Shown piece by piece: positions 1-10,404 of a stretch of 64,000 bases of DNA (positions are counted from its first letter, which is position 1; every line of letters starts with the position of its first letter). The stretch comes from Dryomyza anilis (Eukaryota; Arthropoda; Insecta; Diptera; Dryomyzidae). A program made the translations under genes and the position numbers. The notes beneath the pieces are model-generated. The model saw only the letters and a program-made list of their open reading frames with translations. It was not told the origin of the DNA and did no database searches. The DNA lies in NCBI GenBank assembly GCA_951804985.1, contig OX638130.1, positions 78,424,583 to 78,488,582 of the forward strand, written 5' to 3'.

Positions 1-67
1 CCTACGGAAACCGTATTATCGGTCACTGAGCAATTCGTTGTTCTCAAGATAGTTCACAAAGTGGAAG

Positions 68-1228
68 TTAATTACGCTCTCCATTACCTTGGAGAGTGCA
101 GAGCATATTGCAATGGGTCGGTAATTGGCAGGGTTTCGTGGCCTCGTCCTTTTTCGGAACTGGCTGGACATTGGCAACCTTCCAACAAGATGGAAAAACT
201 CCTGTCAAGTAGGAGATGTTGAGAAGGTTACGCAACGGACAAGCCAGCGTTGACGCGCACTTCTTCAACACATGGGCAGATATGCCATCTGGCCCAGAGG
301 CTTTGTTAATGTTGAGGTTTGCTAAAACCTTTTTACCTGCTCGAGTTCGAAAATGTATCTCCGGCATTGCAGAAGAAACAAACTCGACGACAGGCAGTGG
401 TTGAATACTATCTGGGAGCGTTGAATTATTTGCAAATAATTCTGCCAAGAGATTAGCTTTATCAACCGGGTCAGTGAAGGTCTGGCCATTCATACTAAGA
501 GTTGGAGTAGACGATGTCATCTGATTCTTCACCATTTTTACAAATGACCAGAAATTTGTACTACCCCTGTGATAGAGTAGGACCTTTTTGCGCGCATTTT
601 GTTCGTGAAAAAACTTTTCGCGCGAGATCACAGCATTACAGCGATTCCTAGCCTGTATACGAAGTCTTTCAGTATCAGCATTCTTGTTAGAACGCCAAGT
701 CTGAAAGGCTTCCTCTTTCGACCTGACTGCAATCCTGCAAGTCTCATTAAACCAAGAGTGGTCCTTAGGTTTAATGCTAATTTTTTTAGAAGGTATGAAG
801 GACCGCATACCTAATAAAATAATATTTTGAACCATTAAAACCGCAGCATTTATGTCTCTGTCAGAAAACAATTTCCAATTAAAGTTGCGAAAAAAATCAT
901 TTAACGCAACCCAATTTGCTTTTTCGTACAGCCATACATTCCTCTTCGGGGCTTTAATCGAAGAGGCGCGTAAACTAGAATACGAAAACTCAGCGGAAAC
1001 AGTACAGTGGTCGGAATTACCAAGAGGTGCAATGACTTTTACATCATATTTTTCATGATGTGAAGTCAGAAAAAGGTCTAGGACTTTTGTGCTTTGCCCG
1101 CCGACGCGTGGAATATACGTCGGCTCCTTCACCATTTGAGTGAGTTGGTTGCACTCGGCAAAAAGCTCAACATAACAACCCTCCTGTGTTGATAGACCCG
1201 AGTGGCTCAACCAAGTGGCGTTGTGCAC
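68..1228 (-). pseudogene. LINE ORF2 fragment: endonuclease C-terminus, linker and start of RT
   Basis: This 386-residue open stretch contains the endonuclease C-terminal signature GNSDHCTV (the SDH catalytic triad) near residues 70-77. A basic linker of about 200 residues follows, then the start of the RT domain with NKASGPDGISAHVLKKCA and a downstream W-K-x-A-x-V-x-P-V-P-K-K block. After PVPKKDEATKPCQ the sequence departs from the expected Y-R-P-I-S motif, so the last residues are probably frameshifted. It is the continuation of the endonuclease piece at 1333-1671. Confidence 0.8.
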
Positions 1229-1332
1229 ATTAAAATCGCCGGCAACAACAATTTCACTGCCTGGAAATTGCTACAATATATTTGAGATCGAATCAGATAG
1301 GGCATCCAGCTTATTACAGGTGGAAACCCTAT

Positions 1333-1671
1333 CTAAATTCGGGCTCCTATAAAGAAAGCACAAGTGCATGATGTGTCTTTGAATTTTGAATTTAACCCAA
1401 ATAGTATTAAATTCGCTATCCGACACACTATGCAACGTTGATATGCAACGTCACTTCGAATAAAAAGAGCAAGGCCCCTATGGGCAGAGAATAATGGCAA
1501 TAGGTGATAACCAGGTATATAAAAATCCAGTGGATCTGCACCCTCATTAACCTGGGTCTCACCTAGTGCCATTATTTGTGGCCTATGGATGGACACATAC
1601 GCATATACCGAGAAAAAGTTCGCCCTTAGCCCACGAATGTTGCAAAAATCTATGCGAAATTTTTGCGTCAT
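1333..1671 (-). pseudogene. LINE ORF2 endonuclease, N-terminal part
   Basis: The start at 1671 gives a protein beginning MTQKFRIDFCNIRGLRANF, the usual opening of an APE-type LINE endonuclease (N-x-RGL, then LGETQVNEG with the metal-binding Glu). The endonuclease nicks target DNA to prime reverse transcription. About 112 residues are open before the frame is lost; after NLILFGLN the translation no longer looks like endonuclease, so the true frame is lost just before the stop. The upstream boundary with ORF1 was not identified. Confidence 0.75.
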
Positions 1672-2228
1672 TTTTCCTACTGGGCAAATTCAAAACAGAC
1701 ATACATACCACCAAGGCGCAGCAGTTGAAACAAACAAATGAGAGCGTAAGTCGAGCCGTGGTGAGTGTTATGCCTTCACCACAGCATAGATTACGCACTC
1801 AGTGCAGCCTCAACCGTGCGCGCTAGTTGCGTGGAGTAGGATTGGGGAGGGAGGGAATACGTCAACAAACCTGTGCAATTGCAGCAAAGAGCATAGAAAA
1901 GCCCTTTGCGTCGGCAATTGCAAAAACAGCGAGTGCGGCAACTCAGCAGGCAACGCGAAACCGGTTCTATTATGTGGTTGTTGTTGTTGAATTTTTATTG
2001 TTTTTTTTATTTATTTGGTGTTTATTTTGTTTTATTTTAGTTTTTTATGTTAATTATTATTAGTTTGTGTTTTAGTTTAATTTTGATTTATTTCGTTGTT
2101 ATTTTTTCTTATGTTGAGCGGGCACATTAAACGCAGTTTTGAAACACATTTATACTAAACGACGGACGGAACACGTTAAAAAAGACAAGAGACGACACGA
2201 CACGTCCGTCCCCCATAAGTGCGTTGAC
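1672..2228. other. Upstream region of the LINE, then T-rich DNA; no gene recognised
   Basis: Bases 1700-1985 are markedly richer in G+C than the surroundings and overlap short open frames on both strands. They could be the LINE 5' region or an ORF1 remnant, but no ORF1 motif (CCHC knuckle or PHD) is visible. From about 1985 to 2110 the sequence is T-rich and low in complexity. Bases 2139-2228 lead into a gypsy integrase remnant without a clear boundary. Confidence 0.4.
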
Positions 2229-2229
2229 G

Positions 2230-2960
2230 CTACTCGGGGAATAAGTATGTGCTTGTCGTCATTGACTACTTCAGCAAGTGGTCTGAAGTGTATCCCATGC
2301 CGAATCAAGAAGCCACAACAGTTGCGGATGCATTAGTTAACAACTGGGTAAGCCGTTTTGGAGTACCGTTGGAATTGCATTCAGATCAAGGAAGAAATGT
2401 TGAATCTGCTGTATTTATAGAAGTATGCAAAGTCCTCAACATACACAAAACACGAACAACGCCTTTGCACCCGCAATCAGAGATTCAATCTGATTTTGGA
2501 AGAGTATCTCAGAAAAGTGGTTGATAAAAATCAAAAAGATTGGGATACACACATACCACTATTCCTCATGGCTTATCGAACGGCGGTTCATGATACCACA
2601 GCAGCTTCACCATCTAAAATTGTTTTTGGAACAGACTAATCTTAAGTCTGTTCCAAAAACCACCTGCGGATTTAAAGTTCGGTGCGAGTCCTTCAGCTGG
2701 ATTTCCTGTACACGATTATGTTTCCAAATAAAGTGAAGAAATGAATGAAGTGCATCTGTTTGTAAGGCAGCGTACACAATTTGCGAGGGATTTATGGAAG
2801 GACAACTTGTTTTGCTCTATAACCCACAAAGAAAGAAAGGCTTATTCCTTAAGCTACAAACACACTGAGAAGGACCATACAAGATAATTAAAAGAATTAA
2901 CGATGTCGTGTATCGGATTCAGAATATAGAGAAAGAGAGGATTAACATCTGTTCGGGACG
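2230..2960 (+). pseudogene. gypsy integrase core and C-terminal domain, degenerate
   Basis: Frame 2230-2500 reads VLVVIDYFSKWSEVYPMPN (first catalytic Asp) and PLELHSDQGRN (second Asp). At about 2485 a small deletion shifts the frame exactly where the catalytic Glu (VERFN motif) belongs. The sequence resumes in another frame as RFNLILEEYLRKVVDKNQ and continues to PSKIVFGTD, where a stop occurs. A later stretch at 2790-2935 gives EGQLVLLYNPQRKKG and GPYKIIKRINDVVYRI, the chromatin-binding C-terminal fold. The enzyme would insert element cDNA into the genome, but this copy cannot be active. Confidence 0.8.
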
Positions 2961-2982
2961 AACAGATTTAGGTGGAGGGCAG

Positions 2983-3528
2983 TGTTACGAAAAGACGTAA
3001 TTTGCCCCACTGTGCAAGCAATCAACAATAATTAATGAGACGCAAGAAAATTCAGCGCACTAAGCATGTGTTAGAAAGAAACGGAATATCATTCAGCGCA
3101 CTGAGGCAGTGTGCGAGAAAGAGATGGAAGATCAGCGCATTAAAACACATGAGAGCGAATGAGATGCCAATAGCATGCGTCATTCACGAAACGAGTAGAA
3201 GGTTCTCGAAACAAGTCGAAGCTTGTCGAAACGTGTCGAACTGATGCATGCAGTATATAAGGGAGCCGCATCTGAGGTACAGCACTTCAGTTGTGATTTG
3301 ATAGTGAATTAGTGCGTCTCGTGAGTGAACATTGTTAAGCTTAATTGTATAGATTCAGCAGTTGATATAAGTGATTATTCTTTAAGTTGTTATTTAAATA
3401 AATAAAGTTAATTAATACTAGTTGAAATAACACTAGTTAAAACCAAATATTAGTGTGTTTTTATTTTGTACACAAACCAGCGATACAAACTCATAGAACA
3501 GTTTTCTGTAGACTGAATTTTCGTAACA
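2983..3528 (+). repeat. 3' LTR of the gypsy remnant, 546 bp
   Basis: The boundaries are set by the perfect 10-bp inverted ends TGTTACGAAA and TTTCGTAACA and by the adjacent polypurine tract. The LTR contains a TATA-like box (gtatataagg near 3251) and AATAAA signals near 3400. The same 3' end sequence recurs inverted at 51208-51269. Confidence 0.85.
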
Positions 3529-4539
3529 ATATCAATGGGCAGGCGAATATTATTTTTGCCGAATTCTTTACATAAACTTTTCATTTAAAATTATTTTTAC
3601 ATAAAAATATACCAATTTTATCATTATTACTATACTTTTAATATTGAAGTAAATACTTTTATAAATAATTAAAGTTTAGTAAATAATATAAATCTATTGA
3701 TTACAAAAAAAATCTGGTTGGATATGGTTTGGATGGAGCAGCGGTTAAGTTTGGTGTTCGAAACTCTTTATATACACTGCTGAAGCGTGATGTTCCTGGT
3801 AAATATTAAATATTTAAATGTTTAAATGTTTTCACAAGATTTGTTTGCAATGAAATTTATATGCAAGTTTTTAAAGAATTTGGCAAATTATTTCTGTACT
3901 GCAAAATGATATGAAAAACGTAAATTCTATAAGGATATGCATGAATTACAACACGATAAAATTTTAAATCCAGCTCCGACACGGTGGTTATCTCTACATA
4001 AATGTGTCGTAAAAGTTTTGAAGCACTACGAACCACCTAAAGAGTTTTTTTGGAAGAAAAAAGTGAAACTAACAAAATTAATTTATTATCGGATCAATTT
4101 AACGATCCGATAAATAAATTATATTTTAATACATACTTCCAACATTAACAGATTTAAATACTGAAATGCAGTCAACAAATGTTAAAATTCATAAGATATA
4201 CCCGGAAATAAAAAAATTAATCTATCTCTAATAGCAAATTTTTCAAAAACTTCATCATCATTAGGAGATGAAATTTTATATTCAGTCGAATATATAAGTG
4301 AATCCCACAATAACTTTAATGATTTAGATTTAGGTGGAAGCGAAGAAATGGAATTAGAAAATTTAATGATTCGATAAAAACATTTAAAATAAATTGCTTA
4401 AATTTTCTTCAAAAAGCAGCAAAGGAAGTTTTAAAAAGATACCCATTAGATAATTTGGAAATTTCCATTTTATATCCGAAAAAGATATCTACAGCATCTA
4501 TGTATATTGACGTAGAAGACTAATTCAATTATCATTTGT

Positions 4540-4592
4540 ATCAATTGGTATTGATAACAATTTTCACTGCTCGCTAGAATAGGGCTGTTAGC
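4540..4592. repeat. Harbinger-like terminal sequence
   Basis: The sequence tagaatagggctgttagcgt matches the right end of the Harbinger element at 17889-17908 (tagaatagggctattagcgt) with one difference. The preceding bases also contain a GATAACAATTTTCACTG block resembling the subterminal region of that element. It is probably an abutting fragment of a related MITE; no partner end was found. Confidence 0.4.
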
Positions 4593-4641
4593 GTCGATTT
4601 TGATAAAAGCTTTACTTCACGCTGCAAAAAAAATGGCGCTC

Positions 4642-5872
4642 CCAAACATAATTTTGCAGGCATTAATTATGTTTGGAATTTTATGTAAACATAATATATA
4701 ATTGCCTGATAAATCATTTGTAAACAAGGTTGTCTTGGGACTTGAACAGTGTTGTTATGAGCTCTGATTTACATTATGATATCACGGAAACATTTAGTTG
4801 TTGCCCCTTAAAATGGTCTATGTTCTAATAGAAACATAATAATTACTACATCCAAACAAAATAAATATTTGAACCGAAACATAAATATGTTTAAAATATA
4901 ACATGAATTGGAACGACCTGAATATAAATATATTTACAGAGAAACATATCAGTTGTTTCAGTTCAAAAAGTAGTATCTTTGCATAAAAACATATCTAAAT
5001 ATTTTTGGAAAGTAATCCTGAAAATAAAATAAAAATAGAATATTGTTTTTTTATTTATTTTTTTTTTTTTTTAAACCATAAAACATACACAGTGGAAATT
5101 AATAATATTTGAATTCATATACAAATTTAAATGCATAAATAAATAATTGAATTAAAACTGCAAGTACTCAGTCTCAGGGCAGCACATAGCGTTGGCAAGA
5201 AATTCGCGGAGCCTGTTGTAAAAAACCATGCCGAATTCTGTTTGAAAATAGAAGCACTGATTTTTCAGTTGTGGTTTTTTTGAACAATTAAATTATATAC
5301 TGCACTATTAAATGATATTATTTGTTTTTATTTGTAATTTTTGTACCACAGATTGTATATTTTTAAATTTACAAATGAAATCTATTACCGATACGAATAC
5401 GTTTTCTTAACAAACATCCAAAGACACGTATGCAGAAAATGGCGGTCACCGAGTGTCAACTTTGTATACAAGAAGAATATTGCAAGAATACTTTTATTTA
5501 CATCTAATTTCATTTTTTTTTTTGTTTCTTTTCAAACATTAGTACAAAAGAGATGTAGATAGTAAATTCTGTTCAACGAGTGCCAAATTCGTAAACAAGA
5601 AGAATGTTGGAAGAATACATTTATTTAAATCCAATTTCTTTTTTGTTTGTTTTTAAACATCAATATGTTCAAACGATGGCGAAATGCTGCGCAACGTTGC
5701 CAAGATTGACAGATCCTGCTGGGGAATATATAAAATGTTTACACATAGTAATATGTTATTACCATCTGAACAATAATTTAATTACACTTCATTCGTAATA
5801 CATGTATGGTGATTTCATATTATTTTTTAATTAGATTCAAACATATTCAAACAAATCTTTTCTATCCGTGTT
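4642..5872 (+). repeat. Unclassified 1.2-kb interspersed repeat, copy 1
   Basis: This block recurs in reverse complement at 63080-64000, where the window ends inside it. Shared landmarks are the GCAGGCATTAATTATGTTTG start, GAGCTCTGATTTACATTATG, the AAACATATCAGTTGTTTC-like section, and the right end CTGCTGGGGAATATATAAA through CTATCCGTG. Similarity stops at about 5872, which marks one border. At the left end CCAAACATAATT (4642-4653) and AATTATGTTTGG (4665-4676) form a perfect 12-bp hairpin. It has no coding capacity that I recognise. It sits inside the hAT pseudogene. Confidence 0.75.
5451..5700 (+). repeat. Diverged tandem duplication inside the unclassified repeat
   Basis: Two units about 126 bp apart begin at 5451 and 5577. 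Each carries CGAGTGYCAA, then AACAAGAAGAATRTTG, then a T-rich stretch and AAACAT. The second copy of the repeat near 63200-63300 shows only a single, diverged version, so the duplication arose in one copy or lineage. Confidence 0.65.
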
Positions 5873-6013
5873 TATTACGGGCAAATATTCTGAACGAAAA
5901 GAATGAATTAAATAAATATTGCTTCACAGAAATGAAAGAATTAGTCTCATACGCATCTAGTCTTCCTCATTCATCGACGAATGTCGAACAAATATTTTCT
6001 TCATTCAATCTGA

Positions 6014-6727
6014 ATAAAAACCAGTTGGGAAGGTTAGATCACATGGGAAATTTTAAAGTAGGTGTAATTCTGATAGTTAGGATTATCAAAATTATAGTCG
6101 GTCTAAGCCGACTATAAATACCCTACACATATGTGTGGTTACCATTCAAAGTGATATATAGGTCACCAGGGTATACGAATCCTGAAAATAACTACAAACA
6201 TTTAATCGCTGAAGAATTTCCATTCATTTGATACCCATATTTACAAATGTGTAGGTGTACCGAATTTGGTTTTTTTTTTTTGTGAACCACAAGTCTTTTT
6301 GCCGGAAAACATTATTATAATGTATTTGAGCATGATATCAATATATATTTGACCAAAAAAGTTTACCTAAGCACGTATACATAAAAATTGATCTTTATAT
6401 GAACATTTTATATGAGGTATTTGAACATAAGTGGTCGGATCATAGGTCACAATGGACCGATCTCGCCAATTTTTTCGCACATACAGCGTAGGTATATTAG
6501 TAATCTAAGTTATAAGTTTCATTTATCTAGCTCTTCTATTTTAAAAGTCTTAGGGATTTCAACAGACAGACAGACGGACAGACAGACGGACATCGCTAAA
6601 TCGACTCAGGAGGTCATGCTGATCAAGAATATATATACTTTTCCATACCGGAGATGCTTCCTTCTGGGTGTTACAAACGGCGTACCAAACTGAATATACC
6701 CTTTCACTCTTAGTGTAGGGTATAATA
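6014..6727 (+). mobile_element. DINE-1/mini-me-like interspersed element, copy 1
   Basis: It contains an almost perfect hairpin (tatagtcggtctaagccgactata, about 6096-6119), a (GACA/GACG)n microsatellite at about 6563-6592, the conserved core with tgctgatcaagaatatatat (6618-6637), and a terminal TACCC...GGGTATA sub-terminal inverted repeat. Related copies lie at 48829-49545 (minus) and 59638-60312 (plus), with a fragment at 62429-62470. A GTCY microsatellite beside a conserved core is the hallmark of dipteran mini-me/DINE-1 (Helentron-related) elements. This copy interrupts the hAT dimerisation domain. Confidence 0.7.
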
Positions 6728-6800
6728 AGATGAGAAATCCATTGTCGATAGAATTGCTCGCTAGCATACAACATGCTAAACGCCTTACAGAAGGGAAAAA

Positions 6801-7490
6801 AGTTAGGCTGTTTTTAGCAAAACATATTATTCTTTATTTAATAATGATATGTATAAACTTAAAAGCAAAGAAACTGATTACTGATAAAATGTTTAAATGA
6901 AATGTGTTTCAAATATATTTTATGTTTTCAATAAGACTAAAATGTTGTTGTACCTTTTATTTTCTAAGAACTTTATTATTTTATTTAAGAGAAATAATTT
7001 AAATGTGTGTCCTTATAAATGTACCTTTTCGTATGTATGAATTTTTTTGTTTTTGTTTTATAATAGACACAATATTTTTATTTTAATAAAATGAATTAAT
7101 TAAAATTTAGTTTTATATCTTTTTATATGAAATATCATATATTTAACTTCATATATTTATAACTTTGTAATATTTTTTACAATTTATTTGGCATTTGCAA
7201 ATAATAACAGTCCTTCGAGACCTTACATTTTTTATTTGGATTTTTTTAAATTTTGTTTTAAATTTTGCATGTATGCGAATTTTCTTTGTGGTTTTTAATT
7301 CCTATGGGATTTTTATGTTCATATTTAATTCATTTAAGAATTTTCGTGTAATTTATAAATGTATCTGGTATTTTTGAGTTAATTTTATTTTCTGTGGTAT
7401 TTTTGTGGTTTATGTGCTGTGGGAATTAAATCAACCAAAATGATCACGTGGGAATTTTAAATAAGTCGTATGGGAAAAAGGTATTTTTTT
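6801..7490. other. AT-rich DNA without recognisable genes
   Basis: This stretch is very AT-rich with long T runs. The short open frames on both strands are of biased composition (Phe, Ile, Leu, Lys) and are not credible proteins. No repeat partner in the window was noticed. Confidence 0.5.
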
Positions 7491-7499
7491 TATTTCTAG

Positions 7500-7807
7500 T
7501 GGGAATTTTGGTTGGCAACTACGGTGAACGAGAACAAGACGAAGTTCCTTGTGTAAACAAGGAAAAAAAGAGGAAAAAAGAGTGTAAACAAGGAAAAAAG
7601 CGATTTTTACACCCACTAGTTCGACATTGTGAAGGACTTTGTCTATTGGGTATCCAGCATCAACAGCAACAACGACGCCAGTCTGGAGATTAATTGGAGA
7701 ATAACTCTTACCAACAGGTGCTACTTTGGGCTCAGTAGAAGTAGAGCCCTCTCTCGCCAGACAAAAATAACGCACTTCAAGTCACTCATCATGCCCGTCC
7801 TACTTTA
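7500..7807 (+). pseudogene. LINE reverse transcriptase C-terminal fragment, left half
   Basis: The plus strand carries NENKTKFLVSTRK (7525-7565). After a frame change it gives DIVKDFVYW, then ITLTNRCYFGL, then ALSRQTKI and a run ending PVLL at 7807. This is the thumb/connection region of insect LINE RTs that normally continues with YGAETWTL. The continuation is found at 22798, on the far side of a 15-kb insertion. The clade is uncertain, possibly RTE-like. Confidence 0.7.
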
Positions 7808-7914
7808 AGGTCCATTCATATCAGCACGTTGCGTATCATGCACGTAGCGTATCATGCACGTTCATGCAAAGGCGTTCATATCAGCATCATGCAAAACAAT
7901 TAGGGTTGTAAAAT

Positions 7915-9545
7915 ATATACATTCATTATACATTTATTTTATACATTTATTATAAACCGGCAACTCTTCCTGCACCAAAAAAAAATATTGTTGTACTATT
8001 AAAAAGATCAGCTTTGTTAAATTTCTCTTAAAAAATATGTGTATTATAAAAAAATGCATGTAGTTGTAACAAGATTCTTATTAATTGAAACACAAGTACA
8101 GCGTTACCAATAATCAGCTCCATATTTTCTCTAATGTCCACTATTAACAAAAGTCGACTATTATTTTAAAAGTTGAACATTTCTTTTTTGCTACCAATAA
8201 TCACCAAGCTAGATACTTTTTACTTAAAAAAGGGATGTGTTATTTTGGTATACAACATTGGTTTCGAACACAGAAAAACTTATGTCATTCGTTTTTTATT
8301 TTTTATTTGTGTCATAAATAAAAATTTTTCAATAATTAAACTCAGAAGAAAAGTCTTGATATTAACGATGGAAAAAAAGAAAAAGTAAGTTTCTGAATAA
8401 TGATCAATGAATTTATGGAACATGTTGATAAATTTTGTTTTTTTTAGAGCGGTCGTCTTCACAGCTGGACAGAAGAACTTTTGAAAGAGTTCTGCTTGGA
8501 CAAAAGTAAAATAATTTAAAATCGAAAAAATGAATTAGTAACAATGAGTATTAAAGAAGATGCATGTAAGACGATTTCAACAAATATGGCAGCGCCTCTC
8601 CCCAAAAATGCAAGGACATATGGTCCCGAATGAGATTTTACTCCAAGCAAATCGTCTTGACCAACAGCAAATCACGTCTTGCTACAGGAGGTGGATCAGA
8701 AGTAAGTAAGATCTCCAACTGCAGATGTTGCTAAAATGGTTACAGTTTAAAAGAAAACTCGCCGAAACCACAACAAATGGGATGAAACGACTGTAGGCAT
8801 CAACGGATTGGAAAATTATTTTTGAAGATACGCAAAACCTCAAGATAAATTCAAGAACAAAAAGAAAAAACAGAGTACTTCTCTTTAAAAGCCAAATCAA
8901 TTAAAATAGTGTATAAAAATAAAAGTTCTGTTTTTTTCAATTAAGTGCTCTATGTTTCTTATTTATTTAAACTACTGATATGACTAGGAAAAGTATTGGG
9001 CTGTTTCTTTTACGTCCTGAAAGTTGGTGGTTTTGTACCCAGTCTGTATTCAAATCAATATCATGCATGTGTTTGCTTGGCAGATAATTTTGTCAAACCG
9101 AAGAAGTTTTAAAAAATTATCATTATTTAGATTTATAAACGGATTTTGCCGTTCCGATATTCTTTAACTTATTCTCACAGAACGATAATCTTGAATAATC
9201 TTGTAGATCTTCCAACAAACTTGAATCTTCCAATGTAGAGCTATCTCTGTATTTTAAAAACTGGATATTTTTTAATTTTAAAATTGACTTATTTTTTATT
9301 GGTACGATTTTAGTAAAATTCTGAACATTTTTATGACATTTCGAAAAAGTCGAACATTAAATGACGTAAATAAAGTTTATTGGTAAGGCTGGTAGTCTTG
9401 TTGAATTACAACAGCATTTATAATGCTAAGGTATTCATCTTGTTAATAAATATAGATTTGTTTTTCATTTTTAAATATGTGACGCTGTCACATGGAAAAT
9501 TAATTAAATATAATATAAAAAAATCAAAACATTTGAAGAAAAACA
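7915..9545. other. Interior of the long-TIR insertion, left part; no gene recognised
   Basis: The sequence is AT-rich. Bases 7955-7975 (aaaccggcaactctt) recur inverted at 14228-14245, confirming that 7808-8000 is a shared terminal segment of this family. Between 8430 and 8930 a slightly more complex stretch contains SRLATGGGS-like translation, reminiscent of the TGGG motif in Myb/SANT-type accessory proteins of Harbinger transposons. It is riddled with stops, and that reading is weak. Confidence 0.35.
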
Positions 9546-10391
9546 CACACTCAGAAGAAAATGTACCATTAAGTACTTTATGGTACACCCATTGATCTTA
9601 TGGTTAATGTATTAATAATTAATTCAATAGTATTTCAAAAATTGAGTACCATAAATTTAAATATTTCAATATTATTATTTTAAATAGAATAAATACTGTT
9701 CTTTTAATGGTTTCCTCCTATAATACTAAACGTGGTGTAAAAAAGCATAAAAACGAATACAAACACGATCGTTTTGTACGTCATCTGCGTGTTTACTCAA
9801 AATGGTCGCATGTATTTTGTAATAATCCACATTATTAAATGCGACATTGGTAAGGACTCAATATATTTAGTGTAAATTTATTTATATTTATATTTTTATT
9901 TATTACAGAAAATAAATAATACATCCAACTTCTATTCTTCTATTATGGCAACGGACTCAAAAATAACTGCAGAATCAAGTACTACAATCAATTATTGGAA
10001 ACCAAAGCAAACATTAAATGTGTTATAACCTTTTGCAGCAAGAAGTGTCTTTTTATGTGTGTGTTGTGAAAGTGAATAACAATTTCGACATTTAAATAAT
10101 ATAATATATACAATAAATTAACTAAAATACATTTTTGTTTTAATAAATTATTTAGAAAATGTAATACGACTATACCATAAAATTAATAATACGTATCATT
10201 CAATTTGTATACGTCTTTCTTATTGTAATTAAAATATCACATTATAAAAATTATGGTACAACCACACATTGTATTAACAGTTTCAATATTACTGAACTAA
10301 TGGGACGCATCCTATTGACCAATTTTAATGGTACAAATTATTGTTTTTTTATTGAAATACTATCAATTTACAATGATTTTTTTCTGGGTGC
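9546..10391. mobile_element. Small TIR element (MITE-like), 0.85 kb
   Basis: Imperfect inverted ends: the left reads CACTCAGAAGAAAATG, and the right, reverse-complemented, CACCCAGAAAAAAATC. Just inside, GTACCATTAA occurs at the left and TTTTAATGGTAC at the right. No credible protein is encoded. A short ATG frame at 9945-10029 (MATDSKITAESSTTINYW) is not recognised. Confidence 0.5.
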
Positions 10392-10404
10392 AGGTAATGA
10401 GTAA

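Larger units (their letters stand above)
1..1671 (-). mobile_element. LINE retrotransposon, 5' part of ORF2, broken and cut by the window edge
   Basis: A non-LTR retrotransposon runs leftward off the window. Its endonuclease and the first part of its reverse transcriptase are recognisable, but in two separate reading frames (1333-1671 and 68-1228). The gap at about 1229-1332 still looks like endonuclease sequence, so a frameshift or stop separates them. The remainder of the RT, including the catalytic YxDD box, would lie left of base 1. The clade is not certain; the layout fits the Jockey/CR1/I group with an apurinic endonuclease. Confidence 0.8.
2229..3528 (+). mobile_element. Ty3/gypsy retrotransposon 3' remnant (integrase end plus 3' LTR)
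   Basis: Order on the plus strand: integrase catalytic core, integrase C-terminal domain, a purine-rich stretch (ggtggagggcag, about 2971-2982) acting as polypurine tract, then the 3' LTR at 2983-3528. All of gag, protease, RT and RNase H and the 5' LTR are missing, so this is a 5'-truncated copy. A second, inverted fragment of the same LTR lies at 51208-51689. Confidence 0.8.
3722..6800 (+). pseudogene. hAT-like transposase pseudogene in pieces
   Basis: Fragments in conserved hAT order lie on the plus strand. Bases 3722-3800 give GLDGAAVKFGVRNSLYTLL; 3905-4040 give a block ending NPAPTRWLSLHKCVVKVLKHY; 4200-4520 give stretches ending ASMYIDVED. Bases 5870-6015 give the C-terminal dimerisation motif LPHSSTNVEQIFSSFNLNKN, and 6730-6800 give MRNPLSIELLASIQHAKR, the final helix. 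TRW...LHKCV and LPHSSTNVEQIFS are typical of the domesticated or active hAT family resembling ZNF862/KIAA1586. The gene is interrupted by an unclassified repeat (about 4600-5872) and by a DINE-like element (about 6014-6727), and it contains stops and frameshifts. Confidence 0.75.

Noticed and set aside
8280..8462. Small AT-rich open frames on both strands
   Set aside because: Composition is dominated by Phe, Lys, Ile and Asn with no motif or neighbour support; expected by chance in this base composition.
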